Source: Lasiosphaeria ovina
Taxonomy: Eukaryota; Ascomycota; Sordariomycetes; Sordariales; Lasiosphaeriaceae
NCBI GenBank assembly: GCA_033439765.1
Contig: JAULSN010000007.1
Span: 1,984,001-2,048,000 of the forward strand
Length of the DNA: 64,000 nt
Reading direction: 5' to 3'
The first letter of the stretch is position 1. Each line of letters opens with the position of its first letter. This document shows, in pieces, positions 11,646-23,529 of this stretch. Both the position numbers and the translations under genes were made by a program. The notes under the pieces are model-generated. The model made no database searches. It was not told the DNA's origin and was given only the letters and a program-made list of their open reading frames with translations.

Positions 11646-13501
11646 TCACTCAACCAGACCCTCAGCCGTAGGCAGAGGGATGGCACGGTACAACAGAATC
11701 AGCGCCGAGTGGGACTCGCCACCGCCAGCCAGGGTGCCGATCTTGTCAGGGGTCACTTCGGACACCTTGTCGTCATTGAACCACCACCAATTGCCGTCTT
11801 CCTCGCCGACCTTGCCAGTCTTGGGGTCCTTGGGACCCGTCTTCTTGACGTAGGCAGTGTAGTGGCCGCTGTCGGCACTGGCGCCTTGGTGCGTGACGAC
11901 TCCACGCAGCTCGTATAGCCCAGACTGGTTGGTGCCAGGGCCTAGGCTAGGGTCGATGAGTGCATGTAGCTCTTTCTTGGCCGCGAGCAGCGATGCGTCT
12001 TTCTCGGCTTCGAATTCAGCATCCGTCTTATACGTTATAGACGCGTCGCCCATATCGACGTCGCCGTCCGCGGGAGCGGCGGGCTTATTCTTCTTGTCGT
12101 CTTTTTTCGTGGCCGCGGCGGTGCTGTTATCGTTTTCGCCATCTTCCGGGTTCTTCTTGCGCCGCTTCCGCGCGCGATCAATATCCTCCTCGTCCTTGCG
12201 CACCTCGCGCACCTTGTCGCGCACAGGGACGAGTGACTTTTTGAGCTCGTCGGTGCAGAACTCAATCACGTCGAGCTCGTGGGGAAACGTCACCTTGCGC
12301 ATAATCTTGGCTTTCTTTTGCGCCTCGCGCTTCCAGAAGAAGCGCACAAAGTGCACAGTCAAGTACTTCGGTAAGCGCGAGATCTCGGACTTCTTGGTAT
12401 ATGTGGCGTCACGGTCCAGCGTCTCGGATTTTTTCTCGAGCTGCTCCTTGAGGCCGTTGAGGATACCGTCACGCAAGTGATTGGTCTGAGCGTCGATGTG
12501 GCAGTTGAGCTTGAGAAACGATTCCTTGGCCGTCGTGGGCGTTTCCCCGGCCTCACGAGCCGCAGGCTCATCACACTCGGTGGTCGATGTAAACTCGCCC
12601 GCCATGTAGTTATCGATGAAGGGGAGGCTAGAGTCCTCGGTGCCCGTTCTGCTGTCTACGTCGGGACTGGGCAGATTGCGTTGCTTGAGCTGAGAAACAA
12701 TCTGCGACCAGGCCTCCTCGGCGTCCTGCTGGGCGTAGCCGTGACCATTCTTGGCACGCTCGGCGAACTGGGGAAAGGCTGTCCGCAGAGCAGTCAGAAA
12801 GGCAAAAGGGGGCATGCCCTCCTGTGTTTCCGACATGTCCTTGTACAGCTCCTTGAGCTGCTTGGTCAGGTCAAGGCCAGGGACAGGGTCCGCGGGGTCC
12901 GGTCTCGGCTCGTACTTGACAAGCGTGTTCTGCAGCTCGGGAATGGAGCGGATGACCTGGAGGGTCGAGTTGAGATAGCACGTGTTGCCGAGGTTGATGA
13001 GGCCGGCAGGAGTGGCGCCGGCCTGGCGAGCGGCTTCGGCCTCGGTCATGTCCTCAACGAACTTGATCTTCTCCGAAGGGCGAGCGATGGCTCCGCCGCC
13101 CTCGCCGGGAGTACCCATCATCATCATGACCTGGCCAGGCTTTAGGCCCAGCTTAGACATGTCTGCATCATTCTTGAGCTGGCCGCCCTTGACGAGGATC
13201 TTTTGGCGCTCGGGTTCGACGCCTGTCAGGCTGTAGAGCTGGTACTTGAACTCCTCGCCGACCGAATCGGGCTCGACCTCGATGTCGTACTTCTTGCCCT
13301 GGTGCTTGACCACCACTGTGTAACACGGGCGTCAGCATGGTGCTGCTGCTGGCAGCGCATACGTTTATATGCGCAGCAGTAAACAATCTACGGGGAACTG
13401 GCGGGGGGGCACTGGGGTGGAAGCACGTTGGGATAGCTTCATTCGGTCTTTGCTTGCTTGCTTGGCTGTTGGAGGGGCCACCCACCATTGATTGCCGCCA
13501 T
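11646..13501 (-). CDS. UBP6: Proteasome-associated ubiquitin carboxyl-terminal hydrolase Ubp6/USP14
   Basis: Cysteine protease that binds the 19S proteasome base through its ubiquitin-like domain and removes ubiquitin from substrates. Two exons: a 16-nt first exon (13501-13486) and 13315-11646, separated by a 170-nt intron (GTGGGT...ACAG), giving 561 aa. A UBL domain spans about residues 6-78 (KILVKGGQLK). The USP domain follows, with the Cys box LINLGNTCYLNSTLQ (catalytic Cys about 118), the QQDAEEAW motif, SRLPKYLTVHFVRFFWK, and the His box GVVTHQGASADSGHYTAYV with WWWFNDDKVSEV. A charged insert rich in Lys/Arg (about 380-430) sits between the halves of the domain, as in other Ubp6 proteins. 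The large exon has no ATG at its 5' edge (codons there are GTG), so the short upstream exon is needed to start the protein. Confidence 0.92.
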
Positions 13502-14154
13502 CTTTTCTTTTGGTTGGCAGTGCGCACAAGGACGGTGCCGAGAAATCTCCCAAAGAGGAACGTTGGGGAAGAAAGAAGAGAGATTTGCGTTGGTACCACC
13601 TAAAGACCTGACTTCTTATAGGTAGGACCGAACGTAAAGAAGGTCGGTCTGTTCTGCTCAGGCAGCGTCGTGCTTCGTCAGTCTTGGCTGGCCTGTGGGT
13701 TTTGTGGGAAGGCGAAGGAAAGCAACGCGGGGTCGGGTGCAGGGATCAAGCGCGTCAGTTATTCGCCAGCGCTTGTCCGCAAAGCCACATTACCTTAGGG
13801 ATCAAGCGTGGCACCGAGGAAGCTCCAGCCACCACCAGGCATGTACTGTACCAAGTACCTGGGCGTGCAGCAAACCGCAGCGGTTTACGGAGATACCCTG
13901 TACCTTACTTTGGCTGGCAGGCCGCAGTTCGTGCCCCACGTCGCCCGCATTGCCTGGCCCTGTCTCTCCCAGACGACAACGACAACGACGCAACACCGAT
14001 TGCCCAAGTCGACCTTCGCAACCGACTTCGACGACCACACAACGCCCGTGACCACGGGCCACGAGGCCGACATCTTGCCGGGCTATCCTACCGCCGAATA
14101 CACATAAAAGGCCTCTGGGCAGCAGCGGCGCCATCCGCCATCCGCCATTCTACC
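13502..14154. promoter_or_regulatory. Divergent promoter UBP6 / ARPC4
   Basis: 653 bp separate the two start codons, so the promoters overlap. A TATA-like word (CATAAAAGG) lies at about 14102-14110, some 45 bp upstream of the ARPC4 start codon. Confidence 0.5.
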
Positions 14155-14971
14155 ATGGTACGAGACCTTGCTTGTTTGATTCGGTGGTTGCTCGTGACGA
14201 CGGGACTTGGTTGCTGATGTCTCTCCCAACGCGCAGTCGCAATCGCTTCGCCCGTACCTCCAGGCTGTGCGCAGCAGTCTAACGGCGGCCCTCTGTCTCT
14301 CCAACTTTGCTTCGCAGACGGCCGAGCGACACAATGTGCCCGAGGTCGAGGCGCGCACGTCGCCCGAGGTGTTGCTGACGCCCCTGACGATTGCCCGCAA
14401 CGAGAACGAGCGCGTCCTCATCGAGCCCAGCATCAACAGTATACGCATTAGCATCAAGATCAAGCAGGCCGACGAGATCGAGCACATCCTCGTTCACAAG
14501 TTCACCCGCTTCCTGACCCAGCGTGCAGAGTCATTCTTCATTCTCCGGAGGAAGCCTATCAAGGTGCGCCCCCCTTCCCGTCACATCACACCTTTCCCCC
14601 TTTCAACAGGTTGTGGTAAGGGGTTCCTTTCGTCTTCTAACCTTTGTCACCTTACTCTATCTAGGGATACGATATCTCTTTCTTGATTACGAATTTCCAT
14701 ACCGAGGAGATGTTGAAGCATAAGCTGGTAGACTTTATTATCCAGTTCATGGAAGAAGTGGACAAGGAGATATCCGAGATGAAGCTATTCGTACGTTCCA
14801 TTCCGGTCACACCCATGCAGGCAAGGATCATATGCTAACTCCAATCAGCTGAATGCGCGGGCGCGCTTTGTGGCCGAGTCCTTCTTAACACCGGTACGTC
14901 CAACTGTAGCCCCCGCCCCCTCCCGCTAGCTAGTAAGACTAATTGCTCTAAACCCGCGCCAGTTTGACTGA
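14155..14971 (+). CDS. ARC19: Arp2/3 complex subunit ARPC4 (20 kDa)
   Basis: Core structural subunit of the Arp2/3 actin-nucleating complex, which builds branched actin at endocytic patches. Five exons: 14155-14157 (only the ATG), 14237-14563, 14665-14790, 14849-14893 and 14963-14971, giving 169 aa, one residue longer than human ARPC4. The sequence is highly conserved: [77 protein letters not shown] and [12 protein letters not shown]. The C-terminus LTPFD* is assembled from a final exon of two codons plus stop. All joins keep frame and have GT...AG borders. The gene is divergent from UBP6. Confidence 0.95.
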
Positions 14972-17900
14972 GTGTGCGATGCTCAAACGAGCAACCCATG
15001 ATTCAATGAATTGCTGGCGATATTTGCCGCCGACATGCCGGCATTGAAGCCCCTTGCTGCTTTCGATGTCTGATAGAAAGGAGAGCTACGAACCTGGAAG
15101 CATTTGCGCTCGGCGTTCGTTTTTTAAGCAGGCGAAGAAAAGGACGAGAGCTTAGCTGGCCATTACTCTGACCGAGTCTGGCCGCCGCAGTGTTGATCTA
15201 TATAAAATGCTACTCCATTCTCCTGCCGCTGCTCCGCGCGCATGGACGACCATTTGTCCCGCCGCTCTCCTCCCCGTGACCCTGTCATTTAAAGCTTTGA
15301 ACACGTCTTGGCATGCTGTGCCCAAAATGGTGAGGGAGACAGTGGGCGTATTGTGCAGATCTACTACCTCATTAAAGAACACGAAACCTCCGAAGTCTTA
15401 TCGTAGCTCGCTGATGACTGGCGCGGGCTCTGGTGCTCACCAGTCGGTGCATAAAGGGCGGCCGTCCTATATGGCCAGCTACCTTGCTCGTTCAAGCGCC
15501 TGAAATTCTTTTGTTCTGTCGTATGTAACTCTCAGGCAGCTTTGACTTGCCACGCTCATAAAGACGGTAGGTACCGGGTGGATGTTGGTTGTTGTCGATG
15601 AAAGAGTGATTCACCCCTAGATTGGATGCACTGCCTGGCCATAAAAACGGAGCCAATATAGTCCTACGTTGCGCAAGCTTTGCCGGGACTTAGCTATTCT
15701 CCGAATGTCTGCGAATTTCCTGACGGCTGGGAAGGTGGCCTTTCTACTGCCAGGCAACGTTTGGATAAGGCTACATCTTAGTCCGGTGTCGTGGTCTGGT
15801 GTTCTATATGGCAGTCCATGCACGCCTAGTATTTCGTGGGTACTTGATTTACAGCGCTAACTTCTTTTTCCACGCCGAATTTGACGTGTGTCGATACTTC
15901 TTTTATGCAGTAATGAAATGCCGTCTTAACAACGACGAGTAATGGCTCTCATCTCTGACTCCCCGGCGTCTGAAGTCTCTGGGTGGCCCGGGGACGACGA
16001 TGGGCTTCCACCTCGAGCACGAGGTGCCACCCAGATGGTAGGCATCACTCAACACCAACCAGATGACGAGATCACACATACATCAGTAGTCAAGCAGCCG
16101 ACTTTGTGCTATCTAGCTACCCCGGGTTAACTGCAAGGACGAATCCCTGGCAATATAGCATGCATTTACAATTCCACTGGAGATCGGCGAGAGGGAGGTT
16201 TATCGTGATATCTACGCAGATCACGCCGAAGTAGGAGATGAAGTCTTCGTGCGAGCATGACTGGGCTGATAAAATCCGATAGCCAAGTCTGTGTGCCGTT
16301 TTGCTTGTGGCGAGGTGCCGAGGGGGGTTACCCGGGAGACATACACAGAAAGCACTTCAAAATGGCTTCACAACAGCGTGACCACGGTACCCAAACTACT
16401 ACAGGAAAGGACTGTTTGAAAGGCATCTACAGCATCTGGTGTATCTGTCTGAATAGAGCCACCGCCTCAGCGAACGAGCCATGGACTACATGTTGCTCGT
16501 TTCACTGCGTCATCAGAATCCCTTAGACACCGTTGCCGCTGCCCGGGAGCCCTCGTCTCGCACACAATGCTTTCGACTTGAAAACGGAAGGCACGCAATA
16601 GGCAAGGGCTTCAATAGGGAGCCAATCAGAATGAATTGAGGCCGGACTGCTATTGTTTCCATTTCCTAGTCGTGGAGGCTCCTCGCCATGCCTCCTATAA
16701 AACCTTCACACCTTTTCTACCGCCTGCTCAACTTTTCTTCCTTCCTCAACCTTACACCGACACACTTATCCTGGTTAGTCTTGCAAAACGTTTCTTCTAC
16801 CCTCGCGCATCTCGTGGCCTTCCTTCCTTCATTTTACCTCGTCCTTGTACCCTTGTGTGCCTCGAGGGTGCCTTTTTGAAGCTCTTTCTTCGGACGGCTT
16901 CTGGCTGGTTTCTCTCCAGACCCCAGCCACGGCTTTTTCCCTCCGATTTTCGAGGCCCTCGCGACCACTCCTAGCAGTTTCGTCCCAAGGTGACTGAACT
17001 TGGTGCTTTTTCCCTTACCCTCCACCTCGACAATCGGCACACGAAAGCGAGGGCCCTGGGTCTGAAACTTGGCTGCACCATCGTTTGATTTATTGTGGCC
17101 AGTAGTCACTTGGAGGAACCAGAATTTCTATATCTTCGTGCCTTCCTACCCTCGCTTTCTTTTCCTCATCCACATTCTTTCTATCGACATCCTCATCGAC
17201 GAGGTTCACGACACCGTCGCCATCCTCTGCGGTAAGACTGATGCCTTTCAAACCGTGTGGTCGGCCATGGTTTCATCTGAAGACGTGTTCCCCCCCACGC
17301 CTTTGAAATCGCACTGGCACACTTCCCTGTTTTCGACCTTGTGCCCGTCTCTTTGGTCTGAATAAATTCGTGACTTCCCTTATACCCCGCGGCAGTCCGT
17401 TAACGGTGGAAGTTCTCTTCACTGCAGTTTTCCACCCCTTGTTCCATTTTTCTAACCGCGCCGTCTACCGCCACTCTCCTCATCCCAACCACTGAACCGG
17501 CCACTGTCGCACGTTTTACTCTGCACAGCTAATCGATCTCAACTTACTGACCGGTCGGCAGCCCGAGTGCTTAGTGTCCATGACAGTGCAGTCCAGTATC
17601 GGCACCTGACCAAAAGAAATTACCTGAAATATCTCTATCTGGTAAGCTCTCTTTCCCACACCCCTCCTCCCCTCCATCAAATCGAGAAAGGTCCAGCCAC
17701 GCAATCTACCCCCCATCGACTGGTTTCACATATATTTGCAAGAGCCGCAGGGCCCTGGGCCTCTTACTGTTTGATTTCTCTGCGTCGATTATCTGTCTTC
17801 TTCATCGCGACCTGCGATTGACTGCCTAATTACCTGCAAGCCTGAATTACCCTGCCCTGTCTTTCACTATCACTGTTTGAGAATCCTGCGAAACAGGCCA

Positions 17901-18131
17901 TTGGCGAATACTGTCAAAGTCGGCCCACGCCATCTCCAGACCAGATCATGGAGGGCTTTCAATCTGGCTGGCCCTCGCTGACCAATAATCGTACATGCCC
18001 TCTTGTTCTTTCTCTAGCATGCCCTTCCACCATTGCGCAGGTCGCTCTTTTCTCGAGTTCCACAGCTGACAGTTTGCGATCAAGACTTTTCGAGGCCAAC
18101 AGCGCATATCTTCGGATATTCAGTAGGCGCA
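14972..18131. other. Long spacer with pyrimidine-rich leader
   Basis: No convincing gene. From about 16690 to 17900 the + strand becomes strongly C/T-rich, beginning just after a CCTATAAAACC box at about 16690-16700. This looks like a TATA promoter plus a long 5' UTR for the RRM-like gene that starts at 18132. Short upstream ATGs occur in it. The 15000-16600 part shows nothing recognisable. Confidence 0.45.
16690..16702 (+). promoter_or_regulatory. Probable TATA box
   Basis: CCTATAAAACC precedes an abrupt switch to CT-rich sequence, the typical arrangement of strong fungal promoters. If used, it implies a leader of about 1.4 kb, possibly with introns, for the downstream RRM-like gene. Confidence 0.4.
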
Positions 18132-21100
18132 ATGGGTGGTGCTAGGCTGTTCCCCGAGGGCGACACCGAGAAGGCCGAGGAGCAGAAGCGCGCGACTGCG
18201 AACCGCTTCGCCATGCTCCGGGCTCCCATCATTGAGACATCCGACTCGGACTCAGACTCGGACGGTGGCCATGGTGGCGGCGTTCCTCTCTTCGGTCACT
18301 CAACTGACGAGGACGTCGCGTCCGTTGACGACGGCGGTCCCGTCAGCAGCACCGTTACCAAAGAAGATCTATCCTTCCAGAAGGTCAAGTCGAGGAAGAA
18401 GAAGAACAACAACAACAACAAGAACAAGAAGAAGAAGAAGGCCGCCCAAGCCGAGTCTGATGGAGCAAACCCCTTCCCCAATGGCCAGGTGAGACTCGCC
18501 AGTGGGCTTATACCACAAACCACTTGACTGCTTTGCCTATCATGGCGCGCTAACACTCTTGGAAAGCCCCCGACCGGCCCAGCTGCTTGGCGTGCCGCCG
18601 AGGCCATGAATGCAAACACCCAGTATTCAAGCATGACGCGTCAAGCCGGACCTGCGATGCCTGCTATGTCTACGATGCCTACGATGCCCCAGCTAGGCTA
18701 CAACATGCAACATCCCGGCCAAGGCATTCTTCACGGTGGCCAAGCTATGGCTCATGGCGGTCAAGCTATGGCTCATAACAACCAGGCCATGGCTCATGGT
18801 GGACTGGGAATGGCTGAAGTTAGCCAAATCCTTGGTCAGATCATCGCTCATGGTAGTCAAGGATTGGTCCAGGGAGGCCAGACCATGGCCCATGGCGCTC
18901 AGGGGTTGGCCCAAGGTGCGCAGAATATGGCTTATGGTGCTCAGGCAATGGCTCCTGGCGGTCCAGGACTGGCCCAAGTCGGCCAGTCCATGGCTCATGG
19001 TAATCATGGAATTGCCCAGACTACCATGTCGCAGTCGTCAATGGCCTACCCGGCTCTGAGTGTCTATCCGCAAGCCAACCCCAACCAGTTCTGTCCAGTA
19101 TGTACCTAGCTATTGCCTGCGTCCGCAACTTTGTGGGAGTTCACCTGGCTAATTATACACAGCAGGCCCCGGCTACACCGGCAATCCCAACTGGTCCTCA
19201 AGTCCCACAATACCAGGCTGCTTCAAGCTATGCGACCGGACAAGGCTATGGAAGTGCTGGAAATGCATACGTTCCCGGACTTAGCTATCAGTCTCAAGCT
19301 CTCGTCGGACATGGAAATAACTACAACCAGCCTGAGCATGGCCGTGGACAGGCCTATGGCCAGACGTACCAGAAGTACTCTGTAGACACGCAACAGCAGC
19401 TTCTCTTCAGCGGTTACGGAGGTTATAGTGGCAACACGCCCGCGGGCTACGGAAACACGGTGTTACTTGGAGATCCTGCACCGGCAAGCTACATGGATGC
19501 GAGCAAGGCCATGCCTACGGCAGGCAACCAAGCGGAGGGGAGCAATGTTTACTCTACTCCTCCCCCCATCACGACCATTGCAAGCCCTCCTGCGCCTGTG
19601 ACGGCCAAGAAGGTGCCGATTGCAATGATCACGCCTCCCCAAGTCGGCCAGGAGTCGGAGGAACGCAACCCGTACAACCAGACGGAGCCTCGCAACTTTG
19701 CCCCTCGCATGATCGGATATGACCAGGTACCACCGCCGGCATTCAATCTTGGCTCGTTGGCCAGCCTGTCCAAGGACATGGTTCAGGCTGGCGGACAGGC
19801 CGATAACGACCCGTTTCGCGGATCATCGTCCACTGTCGTTATGCGCGGTACTCAGCGGCGATGGACTGCGTCCACTCCCGACGTGCCTGCGCATATCATG
19901 GTCCTGCGCTCGCGCGAGCTCAACAACCTGACCTCTGGCCCCAACCACATGCCGATCGCATCTCAGGCACTCAGCCCTGAGTACTTCCCATTCATTGAGA
20001 GTTTCTCCTTGGCTTACGTTCCCGAGCACGGCGTGATCAAGATTCGGAACGTATGTCTTTATTGAAACACAGTCCTCTTCTTTTTCTTCTGATAGGAAAA
20101 TACATGACAGGGTAGAACTGACATATCCCAGATTCCGTTTGGCGCAAACCGCCAGGAGATGATCGCATGCCTTGGCCGCAACTCCAAGATCCTTAGCGAC
20201 ACCATGGAGCCGGTTCACATAATGGTGGACCGCGTGAACGGCAAGACCCTCGACGTCTACGTGGAGTTCCTGACGCTCAAGGACGCGCTCAACGCGGTTA
20301 CGCGCCACCACGATGCCGTCAAGCGTGGGCAATATACCCGTCTCCGCAACCGCCCCGTCGTCCTCGAGGTCTCAACCCAGGCGGCACTCATGGAGTGCCT
20401 CTTCCCGTATGCACGCAGTGTCAAATGGGAGGGCGCCCGGCCGGAGATCCAGGACAACCCTAACAAGGGAGCAAACGGAACCAAGGATATGAGCTTCCAG
20501 GGCTTTGTGACCGAGGAGGAGATGATCATGCTCGTGAAGCATGCCGAGATCCCCGGCCGTGTAGGTCTTTTGTTCTTTACCATGCTCTACTACGTCTTCG
20601 TCATTGGCCAGATACTAACACCTCTTCTTCTGCCTGCAGGTCCCCTTCTCCAAGGACAGCCCTCAGCGCATCTACGAGTGCATGATCTCTACGCTCAAGA
20701 AGATGCCCTGGTACATGACCGACTATATCACCATTCGCCAGCGCCACTCCATTTACGACGCCACCTACACCCTCATCGAGATCCTGCAGAACAGCATCCA
20801 GTCCCACGTCAACGTGGACCTCCTGACCCCGCAGCTGCTGCGACGTCTGGTCACCGCGGCAATGCTCTGCCCCGGCTTCTCGGTGACCCAGAAGGACTGC
20901 ATCGCCGCGCTAGCCATACTCGACGCTCCCACGAGCAAGTCATTCAACCAGCCCGAACATGCCGACCAGTGGAACCATCTGCTCACGCTGTGCCCACGCC
21001 CCAACATCCCGACCGACCTGCTTGACGTAAGAATTCTCCCCCAAACCCAGTGCCGACAAATGGTATAGCTAACCAACTCCTGTCCAGTGGTACATCGCCA

Positions 21101-21336
21101 TCATCCGCGAGGAAACCATCATGCACGCCCAAGAGCAGGCTGACCACTCGCGTGAGATGAGCTCCGAGCTGACTACGTTTGCGAACGCGGCGCACGGCTA
21201 CTTTGGCTTCCTGGGCCGCGAGATCGGCATGCCCAAGGGCCCCGCGTACGACAAGATGACCCTGGCTCAGGCAGCACAGCTCGAGATCTCGGCCATGCAG
21301 CGCGTCATCCTCCGCGCGCTCGCCCGCCGCCATTGA
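18132..21336 (+). CDS. RRM-like (hnRNP-type) RNA-binding protein with Gly/Ala/His repeats
   Basis: Six exons (18132-18488, 18567-19097, 19163-20050, 20132-20560, 20640-21026, 21088-21336) give 946 aa with all joins in phase 0; introns are 61-81 nt with CTAAC-like branch sites. Residues 1-119 are acidic and then extremely Lys/Asn-rich (KSRKKKNNNNNKNKKKKK), probably a nuclear or nucleic-acid-binding tail. Residues about 120-296 hold an imperfect repeat of the type GGQAMAH. After a Tyr/Gln/Gly-rich linker, residues about 595-720 contain a quasi-RRM: GVIKIRNIPFGANRQEMIACLG is the first strand and helix, VDVYVEF-like LDVYVEFLTLKDALNAV is the RNP1-like strand and helix. A second conserved block with FVTEEEMIMLVKHAEI, FSKDSPQRIYECMISTLKKMPW and a helical C-terminus follows. 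An in-frame ATG at 18033 would add 33 residues. Role by inference: mRNA binding. Confidence 0.75.
18726..19010 (+). repeat. Imperfect 21-bp coding repeat (GGQAMAH-type)
   Basis: Roughly 21-bp units containing GGCCAAGCTATGGCTCATGG-like sequence, encoding heptapeptides such as GGQAMAH. Units are degenerate but periodic across about 13 copies, and the opposite strand also stays open in a heptad pattern. Confidence 0.75.
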
Positions 21337-22187
21337 GGGGGGACTGTTTTGAGCATTATCTCTCGTTCGCTGCTTCGCATGGCGAGCGGTTTGGCATTCA
21401 GTGATCGATCTTTTGTGGATTTGATCTGAACAATTTAGTGACACTGCGACACGTGCGTTGATGCAGGTTCGGTTCTGGGCGTATTGCCTACCTACCTAGG
21501 AAATGGAGTTTTGACAAGTCTTCTTTTTAAATTTTTTTCTTTTCAATCCCGATATTGTATCGTGACATGACTTCTCAGTAAATGGGAAAAAGCTGATATT
21601 TTGGCCAAGTTTCGACTTGACAACCGGCGACACTTTTGTTCTGACCGGCAATCCCTGTCAAGAAAATGGGGCGCATCGCCAAGCACCGAGCGACGAGTGA
21701 CGTGTGCAACGCCGGTGATTAGCCGAGCCGAGCTAAAGAACCCGGGAAGAAAAAAGTTACCGCGCGATCCTGGCCCGCGGCCCGTTGTTATCGGCGATAC
21801 GAACGATAATGATATAACCAAGATATTTGCCTTCGCGGCTTCTCTATACCATACCCAAGACGGTAGTTCACATTTCCCATGCACTGCTTCCGCTTGGCTC
21901 AAGACACTCTTTTAATTCCGTTACCTCACTGCTGATTTACGGGGCCGGCTTCTGTGTAATTTACTTGGAGTTTACACTGTAATTGCCATCTTGCGCAGTC
22001 GCGCCGACCTGCTCCCGTCCTTGCGCGCCCTGTCGAAACTTTTTTTCTTTTCCTCTTCTTTTTTTCGGAAAGCTACGCCAAGGTTTTGCAAAGGTTGAGC
22101 CACCGCCCACGCGTCCTGGACCGATTGAACGAGCAGATCGAACGAGCCGACCGAAACCGAGGAAGGAGCTGGAGACAGACACAGACC
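21337..22187. other. Intergenic region upstream of RIM2
   Basis: Contains the 3' end of the RRM-like gene and the promoter of RIM2. Nothing else recognisable; a CT-rich stretch (about 22015-22070) precedes the RIM2 start. Confidence 0.45.
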
Positions 22188-23529
22188 ATGGCTTCCGTAC
22201 CTGCCGCCAGGACCCTTCCTGGTGGCCATCTCGACAAGAGGGGGCTCGGCGCCAGCATCGATGACATCCCCCTCGTCCAGTCGCGCGAAACCGGCGACGT
22301 AATTCCCGAGACACTGCAACCCGGTCCCGCTGTGCAGGGCGTGAAAGGCACGCCCTTTGCAAAGTCATGGCCGCACATGGTGGCAGGAGGGTAAGTCCAG
22401 CCCTTCTGTGCTAGCGCCGGCACTGGCGCTGGCGCTGGCGAGGAAGCCGTCCGCTCCGCAGATGCGACATACTCACGCGTGGCCTCTCGTCTAGCATTGG
22501 CGGCATGACCGCAGCCGCCCTGACGGCGCCCCTTGACGTACTCAAGACACGGCTACAGTCCGACTTCTACCAAGCCCAGCTGCGCGCCTCTCGCGCAGCA
22601 GCCGTCCAAGGATCTGCCACCGGCGTCGCCACCGTCATGAACCCCCTGCGCACCGTCGCCTACCACTTCAACGAGACGGCACAGATTCTGGCCGGCGTAT
22701 ACCGGCAGGAGGGCGCGCGCGCATTGTTCAAGGGCCTGGGGCCGAACATGGTCGGCGTGGTGCCGGCGCGGTCCATCAACTTTTTCGCCTACGGCAACAG
22801 CAAGCGCCTCATCGCCGAGAACCTCAACGACGGCCGCGACACGGCCTGGGTCCATTTGTCGTCCGCTATAATTGCTGGCATCACAACCAGCACCGCGACC
22901 AACCCCATATGGATGATCAAGACGCGCCTGCAGCTCGACAAGAACGTAGCCGCCGAGGCCAATGGCGGCGTCGCCGCCAAGCGCCGTTACAAGAACAGCT
23001 GGGACTGCATCCGCCAGATCTTGCGAGACGAGGGCATCCGCAGCCTCTATAAGGGCATGAGCGCCAGCTACTTGGGCGTGGCCGAGTCCACCCTGCAATG
23101 GGTGCTGTACGAGGACATGAAGCGCACCCTGGCCCGGCGAGAGGAGCGCGTCCTCCGCAGCGGCCTCCCCAAGACTTGGTGGGACCACACGGTTCACTGG
23201 ACTGGCAAGGTCTTTGCTGCTGGCGGCGCGAAGCTCGTCGCCGCCGTCCTGACCTACCCGCACGAGGTATGGCCTTCCCTCTCGTCATATACATGTAGCG
23301 ACTAACCAAAAAAAAGGTCGCCCGCACCCGTCTCCGCCAGGCGCCCATGGCCGACGGCCAGCCCAAGTACACGGGGCTCCTCCAGTGCTTCAAGCTCGTC
23401 TTCAAGGAGGAGGGCATGGTCGGCCTGTATGGCGGAATGACTCCGCACCTGCTCCGCACCGTTCCGAGTGCCGCCATCATGTTCGGCATGTACGAGGGCA
23501 TTCTGCGCCTGCTCGACACGCCAGCTTAA
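22188..23529 (+). CDS. RIM2: Mitochondrial pyrimidine nucleotide carrier Rim2
   Basis: SLC25-family inner-membrane carrier; yeast Rim2 imports pyrimidine nucleoside triphosphates into mitochondria for DNA and RNA synthesis. Exons 22188-22390, 22495-23266 and 23317-23529 give 395 aa. Three carrier signatures are present: PLDVLKTRLQ, NPIWMIKTRLQ and PHEVARTRLR (PxD/ExxK/RxR), each followed by its GxxxLYKG-type motif (ALFKGLGPN, SLYKGMSAS, GLYGGMTPH). The long first matrix loop with inserted sequence after the first signature (QAQLRASRAAAVQ... region) and the tryptophan in the second signature (NPIWMIKTR) are characteristic of Rim2/SLC25A33/36. The last intron is only 50 nt, with an ACTAACC branch site. 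An in-frame ATG at 22086 would add 34 residues, but 22188 is closer to the usual start. Confidence 0.92.

Noticed and set aside
12477..13145. 222-codon plus-strand frame inside UBP6
   Set aside because: Lies wholly opposite the conserved USP domain; antisense shadow of biased codon use.
13684..14217. 177-codon frame upstream of ARPC4
   Set aside because: Runs through the divergent promoter and the first ARPC4 intron; not conserved-looking.
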